Source of the DNA: Streptomyces camelliae
GTDB lineage: Bacteria; Actinomycetota; Actinomycetes; Streptomycetales; Streptomycetaceae
Direction: 5' to 3'
Length of the DNA: 64,000 nt
Assembly: GCF_027625935.1 (NCBI RefSeq)
Contig: NZ_CP115300.1
Span: forward strand, 8,370,001 to 8,434,000
The position numbers were made by a program, and so were the translations under genes. This document shows, one piece after another, positions 53,317 through 61,580 of the stretch. A model generated the notes under the pieces. It ran no database searches. It saw only the letters and a list, made by a program, of their open reading frames with translations, and was not told the DNA's origin. How positions within the stretch are numbered: the stretch's first letter is position 1; every line of letters begins with the position of its first letter.

Positions 53317-53332
53317 TTCTACAGCTGTAGAA
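53317..53332. promoter_or_regulatory. TetR operator 2, perfect 16-bp palindrome
   Basis: A second identical TTCTACAGCTGTAGAA, 22 bp before the TetR start. Centre-to-centre distance to operator 1 is 31 bp, close to three helical turns, so two dimers would sit on one face. Half-site-like sequences (CCTACAG, GTGTAGAA) lie between and beyond. Confidence 0.85.
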
Positions 53333-53353
53333 CCGGGGGTGTAGAAAGAGGGG

Positions 53354-53911
53354 GTGACCGCAGACCGACGTACTCTCCTTGCCGACACGGCCATCGCGGT
53401 GCTCGCCGACACCGGCATGCGGGGACTGACGCATCGCGCCGTGGACCGGGCGGCGGACCTTCCGCCCGGCACCACGTCCGCCTACTACCGCACCCGCCAG
53501 GCCCTGCTCATCGCGCTGGTGCGGCGGCTGGTGGCGCTCGACCAGGCAGAGCTGGAGGAGGCGGGGGGCAGGGTGCCGGTGGTGCGCACGGCGGCCGAAC
53601 TGGCCCAGGGCATCGCTGGATTGGTCGAAGCGCGGCTCACGGGCGAGGGGCGCAGGCGCTCGCTGGCGCGCTACGCGTGCGCCGTCGAGAGTGTGCACCA
53701 CCCTGAACTGCGCGAGATCCTGGTGCCGCGCGAGAACCGGGGGCGGCGCACGGTGCGCGACTTTCTCGCCGCGCAGGGGGTGGCACAGGTGGAGGAGCGT
53801 ACGGTGACGCTGCTGACCTGCGTGGACGGTCTGGTCTTCGACCGGCTGGTGAACGGTGGCAGTGTGCGCGAGGAGGAGATCCGCGGACTCGTGGCCGCGG
53901 CACTGCGCTGA
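53354..53911 (+). CDS. TetR-family regulator of the monooxygenase
   Basis: A 185-residue TetR-type regulator with the HTH LTHRAVDRAADLPPGTTSAYYRTRQALL at about residues 25-52 and an all-helical ligand domain. GTG at 53354 follows AGAGGGG. It is divergent from the monooxygenase gene and probably represses both through the paired palindromes. Confidence 0.94.
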   Translation: MTADRRTLLADTAIAVLADTGMRGLTHRAVDRAADLPPGTTSAYYRTRQALLIALVRRLVALDQAELEEAGGRVPVVRTAAELAQGIAGLVEARLTGEGRRRSLARYACAVESVHHPELREILVPRENRGRRTVRDFLAAQGVAQVEERTVTLLTCVDGLVFDRLVNGGSVREEEIRGLVAAALR

Positions 53912-54012
53912 CCGGCCGCAAGGCGACGGCGGTGCCGCCTCCTCCTGAGTGAAGGTCACCTGTTCCGGGGGACAACTGATCCCTTGTTCTGGTCAGCGTC
54001 AACTGCCGTGAT

Positions 54013-55200
54013 TCACAGGTGAGTCGGTCCGGGTGGTGGCACCGCGCGCAGGGCGCGCAGTACCGACCAGACGACCGAGACCAGCGGGACGGCGACCACG
54101 GCGCCGATCACCCCCCCGACGATGCTCCCGGCGATCACCGAAACGGCGACGACCAGCGGATGCAGCCGTACCGCCCAGCTCATCACCAGCGGATGCAGCA
54201 CATGCCCCTCCAGCTGGCCGATCACCACGATCAGCGCCAGCACGGCCGCGGCCGTGAGCGGTCCGCGCCCGGCCAGCGCGACGATCGTGGCGACGCCGAG
54301 CGCCACGGGCGAGCCGACCAGCGGCACGAACGCCGCGAAGAACTCCAGCAGGGCAAGCGGCAGCGCCAGCGGCACCCGCAGGACGAGCAGCGCGATCCCG
54401 ACGAGCACGGCGTTGCTGGCGGCCACGATGATGATGCCGCGCGTGTACCCGGCGAAGGCCCGCCAGGCCGCCCGCCCCGCCCGGTCCCAGGCCGGCCGGG
54501 CGGGACTCGGCAGCAGCTCGTCGCGCATCCAGCCCCACAGACGCTCACCGGAGTGGATGAAGAACACCGAGGCGAACAGCGCGAGCGCGCCCCCGGTGGC
54601 CACCTCCACCGCCCGGCTCAGCCCGCTGACCGCGTTGCTGAGCAGACTCGACCGGTGGGTGGAGATGTAGTGGGTGACCTGGCTCTGCAGCTGGGAGAGC
54701 CGGCCGGGACTCAGCCGGAACGGCGGCCGCTGCAACCACTGCTCGATCCGGTGCACACCGCCGCGGAACTCCCCCGCCAGCCGCCCCGACTCGCCCGCCA
54801 CCGCGTTGCCCACCAGGGCGAGCAGCGCCAGCATGAACAGCACACTGCCCACCAGCGCGATGGCGACGCACAGCGGGCGTGGCAGCACCCGGTCGAGCAG
54901 ATCCGTCAGCGGGCGCAGCACGGAGGTCACGATCAGCGCGAGGAACAGAGCCACGGCGATGAGCTGGAAACTGCCGAGGATGCTGAAGACGCCGTACACG
55001 GCGAAGCCGACGAGGATGAGCCGCCAGGCGTAGGCCGCAGCGACCCGCAGCCACGGCACCGTCCACTCGGCCGCCGACGCCGGCCTGGGGCGCGCGGCGG
55101 GTGCGAGCCGTACGGAGTATGCCGGCCGGCTGCCCAGCACACCCCGCGTCCGGCGCCGGCCGCCCGGCCCCACCGCCCGCCGACGCGCATCGCCCACCAC
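54013..55200 (-). CDS. AI-2E family transporter
   Basis: A 395-residue membrane protein of the AI-2E (PerM/TqsA) family. It has about eight helices, a central soluble segment (residues about 140-190) and the family signatures FFIHSGERLWGWM, AFAGYTRGIIIVAASNAVLVGIALLVL, EFFAAFVPLVGSPVALG and QLEGHVLHPLVM. The family exports varied small ions or signals; the substrate is not known. GTG at 55200 is used; the N-terminal 45 residues are Arg-rich and the true start may be internal. Confidence 0.9.
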   Translation of the reverse strand: MVGDARRRAVGPGGRRRTRGVLGSRPAYSVRLAPAARPRPASAAEWTVPWLRVAAAYAWRLILVGFAVYGVFSILGSFQLIAVALFLALIVTSVLRPLTDLLDRVLPRPLCVAIALVGSVLFMLALLALVGNAVAGESGRLAGEFRGGVHRIEQWLQRPPFRLSPGRLSQLQSQVTHYISTHRSSLLSNAVSGLSRAVEVATGGALALFASVFFIHSGERLWGWMRDELLPSPARPAWDRAGRAAWRAFAGYTRGIIIVAASNAVLVGIALLVLRVPLALPLALLEFFAAFVPLVGSPVALGVATIVALAGRGPLTAAAVLALIVVIGQLEGHVLHPLVMSWAVRLHPLVVAVSVIAGSIVGGVIGAVVAVPLVSVVWSVLRALRAVPPPGPTHL

Positions 55201-55302
55201 CGCTTACGGCTCCTCTCCGTCACCCCTGCTGACGGTCGGTCACATAGAGAGAACCGTAAGCGCCCGGCCCGGAAGGGTCCCGCACAACGCGCCCGCGCAC
55301 AC

Positions 55303-56004
55303 CTAGGAGCCCGTCCGGCCGGGGCCTGCCGCGGTCCTGTCGTCGTCCAGGAAGGTCAGTGTCCGGGCGAGCGGTGCCCGGTCGGTCCGGGCGTACGGCG
55401 CCGACGGATCCGCGAAGCCGATGGACAGGCCCGCGAAAAGGATCAGTTCCTCCGGCGGTGACACGACCTCCGCGACCGTACGGTGGTACACGGACCACGC
55501 CATCTGCGCACAGCTGTGCAGCCCCTCGGCACGCAGCAGCAGCATCACCGTCTGGAGGTACATCCCGAGGTCGGCCCACTGGGCCGCGCCCATGTGGCGA
55601 TCGATGTAGCACAGCAGCAGGCAAGGGGCGCCGAAACACCGCCAGTTCGCGGCGACGGCCGCCCGGCGGGCCCCCAGGTCCTCGCGCCGGATGCCGAGCG
55701 CCCTGAAACGCCGGTCGGCCGCCGTCGACCGGCGCTCCCGGTAGGGGGACCGCAGCCCCGCCGGATACATCTCGTACGCGCGCTCGTCCCCGGGGTCACC
55801 GGCCGTGACCCGCTCGCCGGCGCGCTTCTTCAGCTCGGCCAGCGGCGCACCCGTGAGCACGTAGACGTGCCACGGCTGGAGATTGCCGCCCGAGGGCGAG
55901 CGCGCGGCGGCGGTCAGGACCCGTTCCAGCACCGCGCGCGGAACCGGCTCGTCCGTGAAGGCCCGCACCGCGCGCCGGCTCGCCACCGCCTCGTACACAT
56001 CCAC
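55303..56004 (-). CDS. Nitroreductase-family FMN oxidoreductase
   Basis: A 233-residue flavin reductase fold. YEAVASRRAVRAFTDEPVPRAVLERVLTAAARSPSGGNLQPWHVYVL is the FMN-binding N-terminal signature, and AQWADLGMYLQTVMLLLRAEGLHSCAQMAW and ILFAGLSIGFADPSAP complete it. Activity on nitroaromatics, quinones or flavins is possible. GTG at 56004 follows GGGAGG; the frame runs on upstream without support. It stands alone. Confidence 0.92.
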   Translation of the reverse strand: MDVYEAVASRRAVRAFTDEPVPRAVLERVLTAAARSPSGGNLQPWHVYVLTGAPLAELKKRAGERVTAGDPGDERAYEMYPAGLRSPYRERRSTAADRRFRALGIRREDLGARRAAVAANWRCFGAPCLLLCYIDRHMGAAQWADLGMYLQTVMLLLRAEGLHSCAQMAWSVYHRTVAEVVSPPEELILFAGLSIGFADPSAPYARTDRAPLARTLTFLDDDRTAAGPGRTGS

Positions 56005-56087
56005 CCGTACGACCTCCCGGCCGGTTCCGTCTTCCGCGTCTTCCGCCGTACTGACGGATGCGGGGCGACGGATGTGACGGAGCCGGC

Positions 56088-58232
56088 TCAGGCCCTCGTG
56101 ACCTGCTGGTACTGCCCGAGGAAGACCGGTTCGCCCCGGCGCACCTGCCACAGGAAGAGGCCCGGGGCCATCTGGACCGCGCCGGCGGCGGTGCGCGTGT
56201 CGAAGGCGAAGGTGCGGGTGACGCCCCGGTACGACAGGGCCCGCAGCCGGTGGGCCAGGGTGCCCGGGTCCACGTGGCCCGTCCCGGCGGCCGTCAGCGC
56301 GGTCATGACCATCCCTGCCGCGTCGTAGGCCTCGGCGGCGCCGACCGGGACGCCGTGGACCGCGTACCGCTTCTCGTACGCTCGGACGAATCCGGCGGCG
56401 GACTCCAGGCGGGCGGGGTCCACGAAGGTGGCCGAGAAGACCCAGCCCTCGGCCGCCGAGCCCGCCGCCTCCAGGAACGCGGGCCCGAGGACCGGTTCCG
56501 TCGCCGCGGCCGTACCCGTGAACCCGGCGGCGCGCAGCGCCCGGGCACAGGCGGCGGCCCGCTGGGGCGAACGCCCGCAGTAGACCACGGCCTGCGCACG
56601 CGCGGACATCGCCGCCGCGACGGCGGGGCCGAAGTCGTCGCTGCCGGCGGCGACCGTGGGGGTGACGACCGTGCCGTGCGGCAGGGTGTTCTCGGCGAGC
56701 GCCCCGGAGATCTGCCAGCTGTAACCGCTCGCCGCTCCGTCGCTGATCAGCGCCCGGCGGACGGCCGGGCGGACGGCGGCGAGGTAGTGGACGAGCGGGG
56801 CGGCCATCACGTTGTCCGACGGGCGGATCTGGAACACGGCGGGCGCGTGGGTCGACTGCGTGGCATACAGGTCGTCGGAGTCCGACCAGGCCGTCACCAG
56901 GGGCAGCTGCGCCGTGTTGTAGATGTCCCGCACGGCGAGCGCCGTGCTGTCCGAGGTCGGGCCGATCACCGCCGACACCTGCCCGGCGGCCACCAGCCGG
57001 CGCGCCACCGCACGCGCCCGGTCGGCCTCGCCCCGGTCGTCATGGGACTGGACGACGAGGTCGTACGACCGGTCGGCGCGCGCGTTGTGCTGCGCGGCGG
57101 CCAGCCGTACGCCCCGTTCGACCGCCGTGCCCAGGTCCTTGCCGGGGCCGGTCAGGTCGGCGTGGACGGCGATCATGCGGGAGGGGACGGCATCGCGGGC
57201 GGCGGAGGAACGGGTGGCGAGCCAGGCCGCCGTGGCCCCGCCCGCCGCCAGGACCCCCGCCGAGGTGCCCAGCAGGAGGAAGCGGCGTCTGGTCGGCGCG
57301 GGCGGCGCGTCCGCGAGCGTCGGCGGCTCGGCGCGCTGCGGCTCGGGTAGTTCCAGGACCTGGGCGGAGCGTTCGGCGATGAGCGCGGGCAGGCCGGGCG
57401 GCAGCCAGTCGTCGGTGCCGAAGTGGCCCAGCGCCACCCGGAGTTCGGGCAGTGTGGGGCGGGCGGCCGGGGACTTCGCCAGGCAGCGGGCGATCAGCGT
57501 GCGCAGCGGGTCGTCCGGCACCCCCGCGAGGTCGGGGGCCTCGTGGATGGTGCGGAAGATCACCGCCGCCGGCATGCCCGTGCCGAACGGCGGGCGGCCC
57601 GCCGCGGCGTAGGCGAGCAGACAGCCCAGCGAGAACACATCGCTCGGTGGACCCGGCTCGCCGCCCCGGGCCCGCGCCTGCTCGGGGGACAGATAGCCGG
57701 GGGTGCCGATCACGACGTCGGTTGCGGTCAGCGCGGTCGCGCCGCCCGCGCGGGCGATGCCGAAGTCGATCAGGCGTGGGCCGTCGAGCGCGAGCAGGAC
57801 GTTGCCGGGTTTGATGTCGCGGTGCACGAGCCCGGCCGCGTGCACCGCGGTGAGCGCCTCGACCAGCCGGGCCCCCAGTGCTCGTACGGTGCCCGGCGGC
57901 AGCGGGCCGTGCCCGGCGACGATCTCGGCGAGCGAGGGGCCGGGCACGAACGCCGTGGCGAGCCACGGCTCGGGGGCCTCCGGGTCGGCGGCCAGCACCG
58001 GAGTGGTCCAGCGGGCGTCGACCCGCGCCGCCGCCTGCGCCTCGCGACGGAACCGGGCCCGGAAGGAGGGATCGGCGGCATGTTCCGCCCGGATCACCTT
58101 GACGGCGGCCAGGGCACCGCCCTCGGAGCGCGCGAGGTAGACCACGCCCATGCCGCCGGCTCCGATCCGGGCGAGCAGCCGGTACGGGCCGATGGCTTCC
58201 GGGTCGGTGGTGAGAAGCGGACGCACCGTCAC
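56088..58232 (-). CDS. Serine/threonine kinase fused to an ABC-type substrate-binding domain (copy 1)
   Basis: A 714-residue receptor-like kinase. Residues about 15-275 are a Hanks-type kinase: GAGGMGVVYLAR, Lys45 in LAAVKVI, HRDIKPGN (Asp139), DFG (156-158), GTPGYLSPEQ. A linker leads to a single membrane segment at about 318-340, preceded by TRRRFLL (314-320), a twin-arginine-like motif. Residues 350-714 are a Leu/Ile/Val-type periplasmic-binding domain (HADLTGPGKDLGTAVERGVRLA, AVIGPTSDSTALAVRDIYN). The binding domain would sense a solute outside and the kinase signal inside. GTG at 58232 overlaps the stop of copy 2. Confidence 0.93.
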   Translation of the reverse strand: MTVRPLLTTDPEAIGPYRLLARIGAGGMGVVYLARSEGGALAAVKVIRAEHAADPSFRARFRREAQAAARVDARWTTPVLAADPEAPEPWLATAFVPGPSLAEIVAGHGPLPPGTVRALGARLVEALTAVHAAGLVHRDIKPGNVLLALDGPRLIDFGIARAGGATALTATDVVIGTPGYLSPEQARARGGEPGPPSDVFSLGCLLAYAAAGRPPFGTGMPAAVIFRTIHEAPDLAGVPDDPLRTLIARCLAKSPAARPTLPELRVALGHFGTDDWLPPGLPALIAERSAQVLELPEPQRAEPPTLADAPPAPTRRRFLLLGTSAGVLAAGGATAAWLATRSSAARDAVPSRMIAVHADLTGPGKDLGTAVERGVRLAAAQHNARADRSYDLVVQSHDDRGEADRARAVARRLVAAGQVSAVIGPTSDSTALAVRDIYNTAQLPLVTAWSDSDDLYATQSTHAPAVFQIRPSDNVMAAPLVHYLAAVRPAVRRALISDGAASGYSWQISGALAENTLPHGTVVTPTVAAGSDDFGPAVAAAMSARAQAVVYCGRSPQRAAACARALRAAGFTGTAAATEPVLGPAFLEAAGSAAEGWVFSATFVDPARLESAAGFVRAYEKRYAVHGVPVGAAEAYDAAGMVMTALTAAGTGHVDPGTLAHRLRALSYRGVTRTFAFDTRTAAGAVQMAPGLFLWQVRRGEPVFLGQYQQVTRA

Positions 58233-60364
58233 TTCCCCCGGGGCACGGGCGCCTTGTCCGGAGCCGGGCCGACATAGCGCAGGGCGCCGCCGCGCACCTG
58301 GTGGACGAAGGTGGCCGGAGTGGCGAGCATCGGGGTCCCCACGGTCGTCGAGTCGAAGACGAACTGCCGTGTGAGGCCCTGGTACTTGGTCTTCTGAAGG
58401 GGCGCGATCAGGTCCCTGGGGGCCGGACGTCCGCCCTTCGTCGCCAGGAGCCTGTCGATCAACAGGTTCGCCGCGTCGTACCCCTCGGCCGCCCAGAACC
58501 CGGGTGCGTGCCCGTACCGGGTGCGGAACGCCTCGGCGAAGGACCGGACCTGGGCCGCGCCCGGACCGATCGCGCTCGCCACGACCGTCCAGCCGTCAGC
58601 GGCCGGCTCGGCGGCGAAGCGGGTGTCGAGCGCGGGCTCCGCCGCGTACTTGGGGCCCTTGAAATCGGCCATGCCCCGCGCGGCACGCAGCGCGCCGTCC
58701 AGCGGACCGGCGTACACGAAGGCCGCGATGCCGGCCGCGCGCATCTCGTCGAGCACCGGCTTCAGGTCGGTCGTACCGGCGGGCACGACCCGGGGGTGGG
58801 TGGCGCGGCCGTACTGTCGTATGACGAAGTTGGCCATCTGGATGGTCATCCAGGACAGATCGCCGCCGCTGCGGTCCAGCAGCACCCCGACGGGCGCCGC
58901 CGCGCTGGTGGCCGCCCACTGGAACGCCAGCTTCATCGCGACCGCGTTGTGCAGCGGGCGGCCGCGCAGGAAAGAGCGGGTGTTCTGGAGCAGATTCTGG
59001 CCCGCGGACATGCTCAGCAGGGGCAGCAGGGCGGCGTCGTACACCGGGAGCGCGGCCTGTGTCGTGGCGTCCGTGCTCGACCCGATCACGGCCAACACGT
59101 CCTTGTCCTCGGCGAGTTGACGGGCAGCCACCGTCGCGCCGCCGGTGCTGCCGCGGTCGTCGGCGCTGCGCAGGCGAAGCGTGAACGGCTTGTCGCGGCG
59201 GGCGTTGAACTGTTCGACGGCGAGCTGCGCGCCCTGGAGCTGTGCCTGCCCGGCCTCCTTTCCGGGGCCGCTGAGGTCGGCCTGTACACCGATCGCCCAG
59301 CCGGGCGCGGCCGGTGTGCCCGACCCGTCGTGGGTGCCGCGCAGCGCGGCCCAGGCCGCCGCCCCGCCGCCGACGGCGAGGACGGCCGCCCCGGCGGACG
59401 CGGCCGTGAGGAATCCCCGGCGGGACCGGGACGGTGCGGGGACGGTCGGCGGCTCGGCGAGGGTGGCCTCGATCTCGGGCAGCGCCAACATCTCGGCCGA
59501 CCGTTCGGCGATCATACGGACCACGTCGGCCGGCAGCCAGTCCGCCGTCCCCGACGGCACGTCCTCCACCAGCGCGGCGTCCAGCTCGGCCGGCGTCGGC
59601 CGGGCGGCGGGATCCTTGGCCAGGCAGCGGGCCAGGACGGCCGCCGACTCCGCGTCCACGCCGTCGAGATCGGGCTCGTCGTGCACGGTCCGGTAGAGCA
59701 GCGCGTCGGTCGCCCCGGCACCGAACGGCGGCCGCCCGGTCGCCGCGTACGCCAGCACACAGCCCAGCGAGAACACATCGCTCGCGGGAGACAGCTCCCC
59801 GGCCGCAGCCTGCTCGGGGGAGAGGAAACCCGGTGTGCCGACCACCAGGCCGGTGGAGGTGACGGCGGTGTCGTGCGGGGAACGGGCGATGCCGAAGTCG
59901 ATCAGCCGCGGGCCGTCGGCGGCCAGCAGGATGTTGCCCGGCTTCACGTCCCGGTGCACCAGACCCGCCTCGTGCACCGCGGCGAGCGCCCGCGCCAGCA
60001 TCTTGCCGAGCACCCGCATGGCCCGCGGCGGCAGCGGACCGTGCCGTCGCACGGCGTCGGCGAGGGCGGGGCCGGGCTCGAACGCCGTGGCCAGCCACGG
60101 CTGTTCGGCCTCGGCGTCCGCGCCGGTCACCTTCACCACCCAGGGGCTCGTCACCCGCTGGGCGGCCCGCACCTCACGGCGGAACCGGCCGCGGAACTCC
60201 TCGTCGTGGGCGAACTCCGCCTGGATCACCTTGACGGCGGCGAGCGCCCCGGACTCCGTACGGCCCAGATAGACCACACCCATGCCGCCCTCGCCGAGCC
60301 GGGCCAGCAGCCGGTGGCCGCCGACGAAGGACGGGTCCAAGGGACGCAGCGAACGGTCGGTCAC
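58229..60364 (-). CDS. Serine/threonine kinase fused to an ABC-type substrate-binding domain (copy 2)
   Basis: A 711-residue paralogue of copy 1 with the same layout: kinase motifs GEGGMGVVYLGR, Lys45, HRDVKPGN, DFG and GTPGFLSPEQ; a membrane segment with SRRGFLT at 314-320, which is a very good match to the Tat consensus; and a substrate-binding domain (QADLSGPGKEAGQAQLQGAQLAVEQFNARRDK, VIGSSTDATTQAALPVYD). The two binding domains have clearly diverged, so they probably recognise different ligands. GTG at 60364 overlaps the stop of the upstream lipoprotein gene by four bases (GTGA), and its own stop overlaps copy 1 in the same way. Confidence 0.93.
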   Translation of the reverse strand: MTDRSLRPLDPSFVGGHRLLARLGEGGMGVVYLGRTESGALAAVKVIQAEFAHDEEFRGRFRREVRAAQRVTSPWVVKVTGADAEAEQPWLATAFEPGPALADAVRRHGPLPPRAMRVLGKMLARALAAVHEAGLVHRDVKPGNILLAADGPRLIDFGIARSPHDTAVTSTGLVVGTPGFLSPEQAAAGELSPASDVFSLGCVLAYAATGRPPFGAGATDALLYRTVHDEPDLDGVDAESAAVLARCLAKDPAARPTPAELDAALVEDVPSGTADWLPADVVRMIAERSAEMLALPEIEATLAEPPTVPAPSRSRRGFLTAASAGAAVLAVGGGAAAWAALRGTHDGSGTPAAPGWAIGVQADLSGPGKEAGQAQLQGAQLAVEQFNARRDKPFTLRLRSADDRGSTGGATVAARQLAEDKDVLAVIGSSTDATTQAALPVYDAALLPLLSMSAGQNLLQNTRSFLRGRPLHNAVAMKLAFQWAATSAAAPVGVLLDRSGGDLSWMTIQMANFVIRQYGRATHPRVVPAGTTDLKPVLDEMRAAGIAAFVYAGPLDGALRAARGMADFKGPKYAAEPALDTRFAAEPAADGWTVVASAIGPGAAQVRSFAEAFRTRYGHAPGFWAAEGYDAANLLIDRLLATKGGRPAPRDLIAPLQKTKYQGLTRQFVFDSTTVGTPMLATPATFVHQVRGGALRYVGPAPDKAPVPRGK

Positions 60365-61191
60365 TTCTTCGCTCCCAGCTGGTTGCGCACTCTCGTCTCC
60401 ATGTCCGCGACCGCCCGCGCCTGCACGATCAGCAGATCCTCCTGCCTGAACCCCTTGCCGCCCTGGACCGCGACGGCGATCGTCACCGGACCGAGCCGCA
60501 CCTGGTCCCACAGATAGAACAACGGGCCCTTGTCCAAAGCGGAGTTGTAGTAGGCGCCGATCTCCTCCAGCACGTCGTCGGCGGACGTGTTGCCGTTGGT
60601 GCCGTAGCCGGAGCCGACGGAGTTCAGCCCGGCGATCCGCTCGGTGGCGCGCAGCTGCTGGTCGGGGCAGCGCAGCGCCTCCTCCAGCGTCTCGGCGATC
60701 TCCTGGTCGGCCTGTGCGGTGGTCCGGTGGACGGTCACGGTCGCCGCCGTGTGCACCTCGCCCTTGCCGCCGCCGGCCGGGAGCCTGCTGTAACGGGTCA
60801 GGCTGGCCAGCACGTCACCCGGCAGCGGCTGCTGCTGCCACACACAGTCGGTGCCGAGTACCGGCCAGTCGGCGGGGTCGCTCTCGAACGGGCTGCGCCT
60901 GAGGTAGCCGGGTCCGTAGCTGTCCGGGCCGGCGGTCACGGCACGCAGCAGCTCCAGCGCCGCGGACCGGGTCCTGGGCAGCTTCGCCGGGTCCGCCGTG
61001 AAACGTGGCGTGGCCGCGGCGGTCGAGCCGTCGTCCACCCGCGCGCTCGCGGAACCCGACGCGGACGGGCTCGCCGTACCCGGCCCGCCGGATCCGCCGC
61101 CCGATCCCGAACACCCTGCGAGCAGCACCCCGCAGACGGCCAGCGCGGCGCCCGCCCGCCCGCCGTGCCTTCGCGTCCCTGCGTTTCCCAC
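60361..61191 (-). CDS. Lipoprotein, first gene of the kinase operon
   Basis: A 276-residue protein with a lipoprotein signal peptide: ALAVCGVLLAGCSGSGG, lipobox LAGC with Cys27. A Ser/Gly/Ala linker is followed by a globular domain with CVWQQQPLPGDVLASLTRYSRLP and ALRCPDQQL; two Cys may pair. I do not recognise the family. GTG at 61191 follows CGGAGAACG; an upstream in-frame start lacks support. Its coupling to two receptor kinases suggests that it is a surface partner or co-receptor. Confidence 0.85.
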   Translation of the reverse strand: MGNAGTRRHGGRAGAALAVCGVLLAGCSGSGGGSGGPGTASPSASGSASARVDDGSTAAATPRFTADPAKLPRTRSAALELLRAVTAGPDSYGPGYLRRSPFESDPADWPVLGTDCVWQQQPLPGDVLASLTRYSRLPAGGGKGEVHTAATVTVHRTTAQADQEIAETLEEALRCPDQQLRATERIAGLNSVGSGYGTNGNTSADDVLEEIGAYYNSALDKGPLFYLWDQVRLGPVTIAVAVQGGKGFRQEDLLIVQARAVADMETRVRNQLGAKK

Positions 61192-61580
61192 CGTTCTCCG
61201 TTCCGTTCCCCACCTCGCCGCCGGGCCCCGCCACACCGGGCGGGCGCCCGGAGGCGAGGAGCGGGATCAACTCGACCTTCCCGCCGAGGCCTTCCGGGAA
61301 GGGGGCGGCCGTCCTGCCGGACCGGCCGGACCGGTCCCCAGGGCCGCCGGTCACCGGACATGGCATGCGGCGCGGCCGGCGACCCCCGGGCACCCTCGCG
61401 CGTCGCTCCGTACGATCCCCTTCGGCTCGCGTGTCCGCCGCCCCCGCAGCACCGCACGACACCTTCCCCAGCCCCGCGGCACCGGCCAATCTCGCAGATC
61501 ACAGCGGGCTCCTACGTCCGTGTCACCACGTAACTTCCTACGTATCCGCGGGCGGACGGCGCCGGCGGGGCAGCCCGGTG
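61192..61580. other. 389-bp region before the kinase operon
   Basis: No supportable gene. Near the LuxR stop there is a direct repeat TCCTACGT at 61510-61517 and 61536-61543, with CCACGTAA between them, in an AT-richer patch. These could be sites for a regulator of the lipoprotein-kinase operon, though they are 320 bp from its start. Confidence 0.4.
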
